Below, one piece after another: positions 37,529-49,263 of a stretch of 64,000 nucleotides of DNA. The stretch lies in the NCBI RefSeq assembly GCF_021155775.2, contig NC_060238.1, forward strand, positions 20,440,970-20,504,969, written 5' to 3'. Numbering within the stretch: position 1 is the first letter of the stretch; every line of letters starts with the position of its first letter. Below the pieces are notes generated by a model. It did not search any database. It had not been told where the DNA came from and saw only the letters and a list, made by a program, of their open reading frames with translations. Origin of the DNA: Neodiprion pinetum (taxonomy: Eukaryota; Arthropoda; Insecta; Hymenoptera; Diprionidae). The position numbers and the translations under genes were made by a program.

Positions 37529-39967
37529 CTAACATACTTTGTCTTTTTGGTCAAACGGTAGATGATTGCGGTTTAGCAAACGGACACTGTGAACCAATAC
37601 TTTGTACAGTACAACTAGTGCTGTAATCAGAGCTATCGAAATCACAGATGAAATGATAAAAATCAAGTCCATGTCTTGCTGCTGATACCAGGGATCGTCG
37701 GCTGTCGTCGAATGGAGATGCGGAGCGCCTTTGTGACGTATCACGTGTTCCGTCCACCAAACCGCGTTCTCCAACGAATCGTACGGCTTGTCTTCCATCA
37801 AATCTCGTAATTTCAACATTCGTTCCTTGTAACTGGAAATCATTAACGTAATCGAAATCCGTAAGACTGATTCTGCAGTTGTCTAATAAATTTTAACGAC
37901 CGTAAAACAAATTTTAAATACCTGCTGTCGGTTACGACGGATTCAATTGTTTCCACCAGATTCACCCTGTTTACGGTGAGAATTTCTAACTGCTTTCCAA
38001 CACCGAGGGACACCATTTTATCGACTTGTGTGTCCTGATCGGCAAACACTGGTAGCCCAATCACCGGAACAGCGTAAGAAACTGCTTCCTCTGTACTCTG
38101 AAGTCCTCCTTGGTATATGAAAGCTTTTATATTCGGATGCGCTAAAATGAAAATGAGATGCGTGTTCTCGAAAAAGTGATCCGACCCTCGTACTATCACA
38201 AGTTGAGTAAATTTTTAGTCTTTTATCGATTTTTAACGTGTTTCATCTCGTTCGGCAGGAAGGCTGTTGTTGTTAGGTGGCGGAAGTTGTGGTGGAAAAT
38301 TGTCCAGAAAAGCCTTTCAAATTATAGCGAAAAATAGGCTATCCTCGAAGTGATCGTAGTTCCCGAGGACTTGTGGCGTCGGAAAATATTTCGTCTGTCT
38401 TTTATCGCGGTCAAAATGAAAAAATAAATTCATTTCCAAAAATTCACAGTATCTGCAGATTGAAATTAGGCCATCAGTCATCTCATGTTCTAGTTAATAA
38501 ACGGATTGTGAAATCACCTAGAATAGATTGCTGCGGTGCCCACTTTACGGTAAAAACATTGTCCGGTTTGTCCGGGAGAAAGTCATTCTCAAATTTCCAA
38601 ATAACGATGTACGGGAGTTTTGAAAACGCGGCTATGAATTCGCCCCGCGTTTCTTTACTCAACGTTGCGCTCTTGACGTTCGATCCAAGGCTCATGTATA
38701 TGAAGCCTTGCGTTGCTTCGTCCAAGGTCCTCTGAAGGTCCTGCAATAAAAAAGAATACGGTTACAATAGAAGTTTATAAACACGTGCCGATAATTTGCT
38801 TGATCCTCTAATGATTCAAACATTCCGAAAACCATACCTTCGATAAAGGCTCGCTCTGATTTGACACGTGAAACCCACCGATACCTACAATATTGGGAAT
38901 GTTTGGTCTCACGAATGTAATCGGTGTCTGTTGATTCACGAAAACTAGGCTGATGTTTTTTTCAACGTCACCGATATCAGGAATATCATTTCCAAAGTAT
39001 TTCCTCGCAATCTCTTGCTGTTTCTGCATGTAATCTGTTCTATACCAGTATAGAAATCTCCACGTTCGTACGAAGTTTTTCAACCTTTGCCAAAATGTTA
39101 GGTCTCCCAAAACCGCCGCACCGCAATCCCAATTTGATGGATGAGAAGCCATTATGGGATTCCCGATTCCGTATTGCATATAAACTGAGAGACTCAGAGA
39201 CGCCATACCTTCATGAAATATAATCGATTGTTTGAGATTATATTTATAAATAATCGCAAGTCGTAAATAAACGTTTTCACATTGTTGCAGGTACATTAAA
39301 TTGCAATACAATAAATGTCGTGACAAATTTTAACATAGTTATTATAATTTGAGCCCGTGACGTATTCAAGCTAGAATCATCGTACCTGAAATGATTTGAT
39401 CATAAACTGACAAACCATACTGATTTCTAAATATTCCTACAGAATCTTGAAAGTAGGTCTAGATAAAAATTATTTTTATAATCATCACTTGCCCACCACT
39501 GGAACGTCGAATCGTTTTGCTAGGGGTAAATAGGCTGGCCAGTAAAGCATCTCAATTAACATCAAGTCAAACTTTTCCCCACTGTTCGGCGCATGAAGCT
39601 TTTGTACTTCCGAATGGCCAAGAGCGCCTTCGGTCATCATCATGAAGATTGGTGTGATTCTCCTTAGGACCCCAAGCCACGTGTCTTCATTCCGACCAGC
39701 GATCCAATCCGTCTCTTTATTGAAGATATCATACAGAAAGCTCACATCCACCTCCGTGTAGTTCTTCAGGGTCGGATCATTGATCGGGTTCGGAGTGACT
39801 ACAACGAGTTCGTGACCTCGCTCCCTTAGCGCCAAAGTCAATCCCCTAAATACGACCTGATGACTCAACGAGGGCATCGGAAATATGCCGAGAATTCTCG
39901 CTGCGTATACTTGATGCAGATCACCGATCGCCAGGATCAGTGTAACCGATATTAAATACCGCAACAT
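37529..39967 (-). CDS. UGT: UGT-F, UDP-glycosyltransferase, 530 aa
   Basis: Exons are 39967-39493, 39208-38838, 38740-38518, 38141-37922 and 37832-37529. Intron 1 has a GC donor (G|GCAAGTG) and the rest are GT-AG. Features are a signal peptide ending VYA, His36 (LSHQ), an NYT sequon, a TVKWAPQQSIL signature start, YQGGLQS, FADQ, one membrane helix and the tail KDKVC (KxKxx). The frame continues upstream of the ATG to 40075, but the ATG at 39967 aligns with all paralogs and precedes the hydrophobic signal. Exon 3 carries SNVKSATLSKE, slightly diverged from the array consensus. Expected role is UDP-sugar-dependent conjugation in the ER; the acceptor is unknown. Confidence 0.95.
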
Positions 39968-41083
39968 TATCGTCCGCCCGAAATAATCACACCGTGATTT
40001 TCCAACTACTGTCTTGGACTGCGAACGTAACTCTGAAAGCAATTCGTTATTTGCGGCGCGTACGCCACTTCGCATTGATCAATAAGTACTTATTTGTGAG
40101 CCCTTGCCACACAAATAACCATTTTACTTCACAGATTAGGTTAGGTTATCGCATTTGCGTTCAGATATCTCCAGGGCAAGCTGATTGTTTAGAGTGTGAT
40201 TGCGATTGGTCCAAATGTTACTCCGTATCAATGATGATAAATACGTGTTCAGAAACGTTCGTGAAATATTCGATATTAAAAAAAAAAATTCGTAAACATC
40301 GTTAATGGATCTACTCGTATCGTGCATACGTGTGAGACACTGATGGTCCATACGACTGATAAATAATGAATATGTAATTTATAAATCGAGAATAATTATG
40401 AATAATCTCAGTTGTATATTTCACCTACAAGCTACAAGTCGTATGCTACCTCTTTTGCAAGTGTTCGTATTCCATTTTACTGTATTGGTTGCATTTGGCA
40501 CAAAGTTTCAACGTTTGTGAAGCTGCTTCAAACTTGATATGCACACGTATACAGTTCATACAATACCAGTAATGCAAATCATACATTTTGTATAATCGGT
40601 GTCGAAAATTTGGATAATTCGACGCTTATCTATCGAAAAATGTCACGTTTCCATTGCGTGATGAAAATACCAAATTTGAAACGGCAGGTTACCAGATGTC
40701 ACTGAGTGCTCAGCGTTATACCAACACAAGAAATCATGAACTTGAATAAGTCCTAATTCCTCCCAACACCATTTCCGAATTGAATACTTTGCTATGTCAG
40801 GCACACCAGCATCAAATCAATCTTGTCTAACACAGTCTCGTTTTGATTCGAGGCGAAGTATCATTAGAACGAAGCACACATCAACGCCGAAATTATTTGC
40901 TTATAGTTCGATTGAACAACAATTCCACGATGCACTTTAATTTCGCTGAATTTTTATCGGAGTACTAACAGATATTTTCAGTGTCATATTGCAAAGGGTC
41001 GCCTACATAGTTTCGTAATAAAAATTCACCGAAGCATTGTTTATTTACATAAAACATACAGGTGACAATATGCACAGATTGAT
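39968..41083. other. Intergenic region between UGT-F and UGT-G
   Basis: No exon or clear repeat is recognised. TTTATT at 41040-41045 (minus-strand AATAAA) lies about 40 bp beyond the UGT-G stop and is a plausible polyadenylation signal. Confidence 0.45.
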
Positions 41084-44000
41084 CTATCGTACTTTTTTCT
41101 GCTTGCTAATGAACTGCCGATCGTGATTGAGCAAATGAATACTGTAAACCAAGAACTTGTATGAAACACCTAGTGTTATAATCAAAGCTATGAAAGTCGC
41201 CGATGAAATAATGAAAATTAAGTCCATGTCTTGCCGCTGATACCATGGATCGTCGGTTATCGTCGAATGGAGATGCGGAGCGCCCTTGTGACGTATCACG
41301 TGTTCCGTCCACCAAACCGCATTCTCCAAAGAATCGTACGGCTTGTCTCTTATCAGATCCCGCAAGTTTATCATCCGTTGCTTGTAGCTAAAAAAGATCA
41401 ATGTAACTGAAATCCATCCCACTGCCACACTGCAGTTACGTAACGATTTTTTACGACTATGAAACATATGCCTACCCGATATCTAGCACAACGGAGCGAA
41501 TTGCTTCCAGTAGATTCTCCCTATTAACGCTCAAAATATTCAAATTTCGACCAACACCAAGAGACACCATTTTATTTACAAGTGTATCCTGATCGGCCAA
41601 TACTGGTAAACCAATCACGGGAACAGCGTGAGAAATCGCTTCTTCTGTACTCTGAAGTCCTCCTTGGTATACGAAAGCCTTTATATTCGGGTGCGCTGAT
41701 AAAACAGTGTTAATAAATAAATAAATAATCCAGATATCATTCATTGAAACTCGATTCCTACACTTGGAGCACATACAGGGTCTATCGGACGAGGTCTGAT
41801 TCTACAATGTTTGAAGAATATCGGAGAATTTTTTCAACTTGATCCGATGAGTAGTTTCGAAATGGTAAACCGTGACCGTGAGCCACAGTGTGATTCGTGA
41901 TTGAAAAAATAAGTGTATGCCCCGAGGGTTAGGAAAGAAGATACAGGCAATATCACACACTGTGCATCGAAGTGTCAACGAAGATTCAAAGCAAAGTGAA
42001 GTGGGTAACCAACAATTTTTTACCAGCTTAAAAAATGATTAAAACCTAGTTACAATTACCTAAAATAGACTGCTGTGGAGCCCACTTCATGATTATCACG
42101 TTGTCCGGCTGTCCGGGAAGAACATCACCCTCAAATTTCCAAATAACGATGTAGGGCAGTTGTGAAAATGCGGCTACAAACTCTCCACGTGTTTCGTTAC
42201 TCAACATGATGCTTTTCACGTTTGTTCCAAGGCTCATGTATATGAAGCCCTGCGTTGCTTTGTCCAAAATCTTTTGAAGGTCCTATGCCCAAAAAGTAAC
42301 AGATTATAACCGAGTGAATATGTTTCATAGATTGAGGGGGTTCCCCAAGTAAGAGTAGTTGAAAATAATTATTTTATTTAATGTTTTATTATGACTAGAC
42401 TAATGGCGAAACAGATTGAACTAAAACGCATTTGACAGCTGCGGATTTTTGCTTTAGAGTACAAGAAAGTTTTTCAAACAATCTTAAAAATTCACTACTG
42501 TATGTCGGTTTAAGTAGAGATTTGCAGAAAAGGATTGGCAAAACGCTACCCACGTTTGTAGGCGAACAGAATATCCGAATTACAAAAACCACGAGTTTAT
42601 AGATTCGTCAATATATCCTCTAAGCTCCTATGGAACGGATGTGTGATAAATTGAAATTAGGCCTAATAACAACTTTTTTCATCAGATATCGCGTTTCTTT
42701 TTTTTTTTTTTGTTTTTTTTGTCAGACTTTCGTGAACGTTTTCATTAAAAAGCAACACCATTGTGAAAACCTAAGAAATGAACAATTTTTTTTTTTTTTG
42801 TTGTGTATTTTGTTGATAATTTTTTGTATTATACCTAAATATACTCCTAATAACTTCCTTAAATATTACAATCTTATTTCCTGTTCTTCCATCTAAAAAA
42901 AAAAAATTATTAAAAAAGCGTTTTTCTTGTTTTTACAGTGGTGTTACCTCTTAATTTCTCAAAAACAAAAGGTCGAATCAAAAAACCGTTCCACGAAAGC
43001 ACAGAGAATATATTAACGATACTACAGCGTTTTAGTTTTGGTATTTCGGATATTTCGTTCGCCTGTAAACGTGGTTACCGTTCGCCAATCGTTTTCTACA
43101 GAACTTCATTTGAAGCGAGGCGAAGTAGAGCAGTTAAGTTTTAACATAATGAAGGGAAAAAAATTTCTAGCTTCAAAACGGAAATTTATAGCTTTCGAAT
43201 GCATTTTGTTTCAGTATATACCATCCATTAGTCTAACCACAATAAAAGAATCGAATGACCATTTTCTATTGCTCTTACTTAGGAAATCCTGTTGAATCAT
43301 CTACTGAAATTACTCGATGGCTCTAATGTTTCAATAACGCTACCTCCGACAGAGGCTTCGTCTCTTTTGACATGTGGAATCCACCGATGTCTATGACTCG
43401 AGGAATGTTCGGCCTGACGAATGAAATCGACGATTGCTGATTGACGAAAACCAGACTGACGTTCTTTTCCAATTCACCAATATCGGAAATATCCTTTCCA
43501 AGGTATTTCCGTGCAGTAGCCTGCTGCGCTTGGAGGTAATCTGTTCTGTACCAGTACAGATATGTCCACAACTGCACAAAGTTCTGCAATCTCTGCCAGA
43601 ATGTCAGCTTTCCAATCACTTGTATTTTGGCATCCCAATGCGAAGGATGAGAAGGCATTATGGGATTTCCAATTCCATAATGCATTTGAACATTAAGACC
43701 CAACGACGACATACCTTCACAGAACGCAGAAAATAGTTTTGAACTAATTCAAGCTTGATAAAACGTTCGCAAAGAAACTTCGCACCTCGCAGCTTGAATT
43801 TTGCAGTAAGAACTATTCTGTTCATGCAATTTATCTGTCGTTTGCATTCATCCGTAAGTAATCGCGTCTAGTCGGTAAAAGGAAAAGCGTATTTCAAGCT
43901 TCCAGTTTCTCAAAGAAAATCATTACGCTTACCGATGACTGGAACATCGAGTCGCTCACCAAGAGCGAACAACGCTGGCCAAACAAGCATCTCAATCAAT

Positions 44001-44407
44001 AACAAGTCGAACTTTTCCCCTCTGTTTGTAGAGTAAAGCTTTTTCAATTCTGGATGGCCCAGCACGGTTTCGGTAACCTGTATAAACTTCGGCGCCAGTG
44101 TCTGTATCGACTCAAGCCACGTGTTGGTCTCTCGATGAGCAACCCAGTCCAAATTCTTATTGAATTCTCCATAAAGAATGCTAACATCTATCTCCGTGTA
44201 GTTGGTCAGGGTTGGATCGTTGACCGGGTCCGTGGTAACGATGACAAGTTCGTGACCTCGCTCTCTCAGCGCCAACGTCAGTCCACGATATACGACTTGA
44301 TGACTGATCGAAGGTAGGGGAAATACACCGAGAATTCTCGAGGTGAATCCCTGATGTAAAACACTCGTGGCCAGGATAAGTGCAACGAACATTGAGTGTC
44401 GCGACAT
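41084..44407 (-). CDS. UGT: UGT-G, UDP-glycosyltransferase, 530 aa
   Basis: Exons are 44407-43933, 43714-43344, 42282-42060, 41695-41476 and 41387-41084, all GT-AG. Intron 2, about 84-105 bp elsewhere, is 1061 bp here because of an inserted inverted-repeat element. The protein has a signal peptide ending GFTS or just before, His36 (ISHQ), an NYT sequon, WAPQQSIL, YQGGLQS, LADQ, a membrane helix and the tail KQKKVR (lysines at -3 and -4, KKxx). The exon 4/5 junction codes Gly instead of Ser (GG|GTAGGC donor). Exon 1 shows divergence in the acceptor region (LDWVAHRETNTW). No frame damage was seen. Substrate is unknown. Confidence 0.94.
42384..43247. mobile_element. Inverted-repeat element in intron 2 of UGT-G
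   Basis: About 865 bp with arms of about 190 bp. The outer ends TTTTATTATGACTAGACTAA and TTAGTCTAACCACAATAAAA are complements with three changes. Inner pairs include GGATTGGCAAAACGCTACCC with GGTTACCGTTCGCCAATCG, and GTAGGCGAACAGAATATCCG with CGGATATTTCGTTCGCCTG. The centre is T-rich with several 10-12-base T runs. No transposase frame is seen. Confidence 0.75.
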
Positions 44408-44444
44408 ATTTTTGACCGTTCGAAGTAACGCGGTAACTCTAAGT

Positions 44445-44449
44445 ACTGA
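44445..44449 (-). promoter_or_regulatory. Candidate initiator of UGT-G
   Basis: A minus-strand TCAGT lies about 40 bp upstream of the ATG, at the same distance as in UGT-B, D and I. No convincing TATA box accompanies it. Confidence 0.25.
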
Positions 44450-45097
44450 AGATTTTCGCGAGTTACACTGTTGCCAGTACTCGTATCATTTCCTACTCAT
44501 AACGACCTTATCTGGTCGATGGTTAACTCGATGCTGATACGTTTTGGTATTTGAGTGAGACGTATGCATGCGTACCAATGCTGGAAGGTTAACAATCTGA
44601 GTGAGAGAGACGTTACGTTTTTATGTCGCAATATTGCTTAATGCTTCCGATAAGGATATAGGTGCGTGCCTTTTCGTGAATCGTGTACGATCCGTCCTCC
44701 TTGAACATTTATCAGTACCGTTGTGAACTTGAGAGGCTCAACATCATGTCCACGTATTGAATCAATGCCAAATTCTCAGATTATTTTATTGCATTATTAG
44801 AAAATGGTTGTGACTTTCAGATAGTGTTAGAATATGTATCCGAGTACACGGTGATTCATTAGAAATTATGAACATATTATTCGTATGGTGAATAGACGAA
44901 AGGGGGGCCATGTGTGAAAATTATTAGTATTTCGATAAAGAATAATTCGTAATCTGAAGTGATTTTTTTTTATACTTACCGAGGAATTCACGGCTATTCA
45001 GCTCGGAATTAATTTCATAATGATACTTATGAGATTGTATTAATAATAAACCATATCTCATGATCTATCTATTCTGCAGTACATAGTGCCAAGAGAA

Positions 45098-47795
45098 TTA
45101 CGATGCTTTGGTTTTTGTCCTGGCTGACAGCTGATGGTTAAATACGTGAAGACCATGAATCAATAATTTGTACGACACAAGTAGTGTTGTACTGAAAACT
45201 GCCAGAATCCCCGTAGCAATGCAGAATATCAAGTCCATGTTTTGTCACTGATACCAGGGATCGTCGGCTGTCGTCGAATGGAGATGCGGGAGCGCCTTTA
45301 TGACGTATCACGTGTTTCGTCACCGAACCGCGTTCTCCAACGAATCGTACGGCTTGTCTTCCATCAAATCTCGTAATTTCAGCAATCGTTGCTTGTAGCT
45401 GCAAATGATGAAAATAATTGAAATTCGTTGCTTGTAGCTGGAAACAATCAGTGTTATTAAAGTTCATGCTCCTGTTGTAGTCAGATGAAGGATATTAGAT
45501 TTCGCTATAAAATGTCTTTTGTTCCAACTACCTGCCGTCACCGGCGACGGACTGTATCGCTTTCACTAAATCGAATCTATTGATGTTGAAAATGTTCAAC
45601 TTCTTCCCCACACCAAGCGACACCATCTTTTGAACATCTGTTTGCTGATCGGAGAATACTGGTAGACCAATTAAGGGAACAGTGAGAAAGATTGCCTCTT
45701 CAGTACTCTGAAGTCCTACTTGGTATATGAAGGCTTTTATATTGGGATGCGCTAGACGGACATACATCGAAGCATTGAATGGACTTTTTTTAAGTCATTC
45801 TTGCCCTTTCTTTTTTTCAGGTTCAATTCATGACAGGTTTGAAAGTTGTGCCTGGTATTCGTAGTATCGATATTTATAATTGGGAACTGGAGAACTGAAG
45901 TGAACTGAGAAGCCCAGTATCGGTTACTTGTAACGAACGATTATACGAGGGATGCTGCAATTACCGTGGTTTCAAAAATACATAACAATGGGGTTATTTG
46001 TCTTCCAGAGTATTCTACATTTTACTGTTTCTTGGTATATTCAAACGTCTTCCGTAGTGCAAGTGAAGAGTTTTTCGAATCACAGAAATGTTGAGACGGA
46101 ATTAAAAATCAAGTGTCGATGGAAGAATTGATGGGCATCGATAAAACAAACTGTCAATGAGATCCAATCATACTCACCTAAGATGGACTGCTGCGGAGCC
46201 CACTTCATTGTTATCACGTTGTCTGGCCGGCCCGAAAGAATCTCGTTCTCGAATTTCCAAATCACGATGTAAGGCAGTTTCGAAAACGCTGCCAGAAATT
46301 CTTCCCTTGTTTCGTTACTCAACATGACGCTCTTGACGTTCGTTCCAAGGCTCATGTATATGAAGCCTTGCGTCGCTTTGTCCAAGATTTCCCGAAGGTC
46401 CTACAATTCAAGTAATTCTAGAGTGTGGATTAATTTCGTTTCGTCGAAATAGTAATCTACGAAGAGTGCCAAGTAATCCTAATATTTTGTCGACGCTACT
46501 ATTAAACACGATAAAAATAAGTAAATAAATAAAAATAGTCAGTGGGGAGGAGAGGAGACGATTCAAACAAAAAAGGACGTCGAAGTACCGGCAATATTAA
46601 TAACAGATGTGTTAAGAAAATAACCATATCCAATTAGACAACAATCGAACGTTTTTGAAATGAACAATTAAACTAACCACACTAACAATAATAATACTAT
46701 TAAAAATTTTAATGATAATCGTGCCTTACAATTAATTGTTATATTTCGGGTATTATCGGACGTCCTCACTCTTTTGCGTTTATGTACGTACTTCTCTTTC
46801 GTTTTGAACCTTTTCGTTTCATACCTTTCGTTTACGCTCATACTGTTTGCTAATCTAATTTTCTCTTTTTCGGGTTATCCGCAAATACACATAACTTGGC
46901 GCACACGCACATTATACACAAAGGTAAACATACATACACATGTACAAATTCAATTTCGTTTTATATAAAGTGACCTTTACACAACAATACCTTCGGTAGG
47001 GGTGGGATTTGATCAGGGATGTGAATCCCACCAATGTTAACGATCTTGGGAACATTTGGTGTGACGCATAAAGTCGATGCTCCCTGGTTGACGAAAACCA
47101 AACTAACATTTTTTTTCCAACTCTCCAAGATCCGGAATATCGTTTCCAAAATATTTTCTCGCAATTTCCTGTTGCTTTTGCATGTAGGTCGTCTTATACC
47201 AGTACAGATATCTCCACGTCTTTATCAAGTTGCATAGTATTTGCCAAAATGTCGGGTTGTCAAGAGCATCTATTCCACTTTCCCAATGCGATGGATGCGA
47301 ATGAATTATGGGGTTGCCAGTTCCGTATTGCTGTTGGGTAGTCAAGGCCATAGAGGCTAGACCTTTGACAAGTAACTTTATCACGTATGATGCGAACGAT
47401 GGTTCTTTGATTTATTGTTCAAGGTACAGACATCGTAACGAGTGTTATAACTCGGATATAAACGCTCTGTCTTCGATCTGTTGCAGTAGAGTTATGTTCG
47501 TCCGTAAAAACAATTGTCAAGAATCCGTAAACGCGAATTTAGAGGAACATTGCTTGTATACATTATGAGAATCCCTTACCTATTGCTGGAATTCCAAATC
47601 GCTCGGCAAGAGGCAGTAAAGCAGGTCAACGAGTCATCTCAAGTAATAACAAATCTAATTTTCTTCCAGAAGCTCGTACAGATAGTTTATATATATCTCC
47701 GTGAAACTCTCAAGGGTCGGATCGTTGATCGGGTTCAGGTTACAAAATGCATCGGGAGAACAGCCAGTGTGACGAACACTGTATCGTCGCGTCAT
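45098..47795 (-). pseudogene. UGT relic psi3 (all five exons, several breaks)
   Basis: Exon 1 (47795-47580) has lost its middle: the signal region jumps to NPINDPTL, then ends shortly after SFTEI, so most of the N-terminal domain is gone. Exon 2 (47362-46991) is 372 instead of 371 nt owing to an extra A in an A-run after GELEKK, shifting the frame. Exon 3 (46400-46178) and exon 4 (45751-45532) have normal lengths and splice sites, but exon 4 reads YQVGLQS, losing a signature glycine. Exon 5 (about 45398-45098) has an extra G in the HSTTAD region, a further indel, and TGA in place of the Arg after WYQ. The exon 5 acceptor region is duplicated in tandem about 39 bp apart. Even so the old tail still reads KTKAS. 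Confidence 0.9.
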
Positions 47796-48135
47796 ACACT
47801 TCGGTTTTTGTGTTTTCAACTGTGTTTTGTGCTCAAACGACACTTCCAATCTCCAAATACTGTCCTCCAGCTGTGCAAATAGCCAGAGGGTAGTTCAAGA
47901 CTCAAAATAACACCATGCCTGTATGTATAGCTTGGTAAAATATTGTTCGGATGATTCGCTGACGTAATCATGCGATGCATAAATGTTTCACGACCTTGAT
48001 GTGTTCATGCTGATATTTTTTTACGCACGTTTTGACATTTTGGATATGAAATACGAATAATACCGTAGCAAAAATCCACAACGATTTTCAAAGAATTTTA
48101 TACGAATTATACCTACTTAGTAATCCATTTGTTTT

Positions 48136-49000
48136 CCAACCCTCACGTATATGAAGCCTTGCGTTGCTTTGTCCAAAATCCTCTGAAGTTCCTACACCCG
48201 AGAAAAAAAGAGAAATTTGATATTTAATTCTGTCTCGTTTAACCCTAAAACGGTAAAGCTATTTTTGTTGGTTTTTTTTTATTTCCTCACCCATTCCCAA
48301 GAACGGGGGGTGAAAAAACGGCTCCATTTTTTAAATTTCATCTCTCGGGTACATCATATCGTTAAGGGTCCCATGGGGTCTCATTTTCTTTGTTTTTTAA
48401 TGAAAAATCACGTGGCCCGAGAAACTTTTTACGTCAGGTCCAAAAAGGTAGTGAAGAATTGATGTGTTTCGTTTCGAAAACGTAAGCTGTTCTCTTGCGG
48501 TGAGAAATTTCAATTCGTGTGGGGCGTTTTTTTTTTCAAACCCCGTTATCGTTCTGGGGTTAATAATGATGTAGGAAAATTACCGTACCGATTTGAAGTT
48601 TTCGAATACCGCAACTTCGAAAGTGGCTCAATCTGCTTTGAAATATGAAATCCGTCGATTTCTATCATCTTAGGAACATTTGGCCTTGCGAATGCAATCC
48701 GTGCTTGTTGGTTGATAAAAAACTAAACGTTTTTAAAAACTTGACGTTTTTCTCAAGCTCACAAAGGTCGGCAATGTCATCTCCAAAATGTTTTCTCGCA
48801 AGTTCCTGTTGCTTTAGCATGTGATTCGATCAATACAAGTACAGATAGTGCCAAAACTGTATAACCTCGTTCGAACTTTGCCACAGTGAAAATTCTCCGA
48901 GTTCTCTTATTTCCATGTCCCAATGTGACGGTTAGGAAAACATTGTATGATTGTCAAATGGGTATTGCATTTCAACAGTTAGACCCATGAAAGGTATACT
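48136..49000 (-). pseudogene. UGT relic psi4 (exon 2 and start of exon 3)
   Basis: The first 56 nt of an exon 3 remain at 48191-48136 (LDKATQGFIY) with an intact-looking TAG acceptor. A degenerate exon 2 follows at about 49000-48607 (IEIDGFHIS, NQQAR, KHFGDD) with internal stops, a 20-odd-nt insertion and lost splice sites. Exons 1, 4 and 5 are absent. Its intron 2 carries a small inverted-repeat element (48239-48562). It is a second relic immediately upstream of psi3. Confidence 0.8.
48239..48562. mobile_element. Small inverted-repeat element inside psi4
   Basis: The ends TTTAACCCTAAAACGGTAA and TTATCGTTCTGGGGTTAA are imperfect complements, with T-rich sequence just inside both. The interior (about 320 bp) has GGGGGG and T-run tracts and no meaningful frame. 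Confidence 0.5.
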
Positions 49001-49263
49001 TTCTCAAAGTATAAAACATAGTTTTACGATTAAATTTGACAACCGTTGTTCAAATAATTGGAGAACAAAATTCGTGATAGGGTTACGGATTCGGAACAAG
49101 AATTTCGCTATTTAATCTATTGCACCCACTATACAATTTATACTTTCATATGTTATTAGCGAAAAAATGAATGCAGGAAATCAGGTATAAAAAAGACACA
49201 TGTAATTTAATTGCGAAAATCACTAAATCACTTACGTATAATTCACATATAATTCGTAACGAC

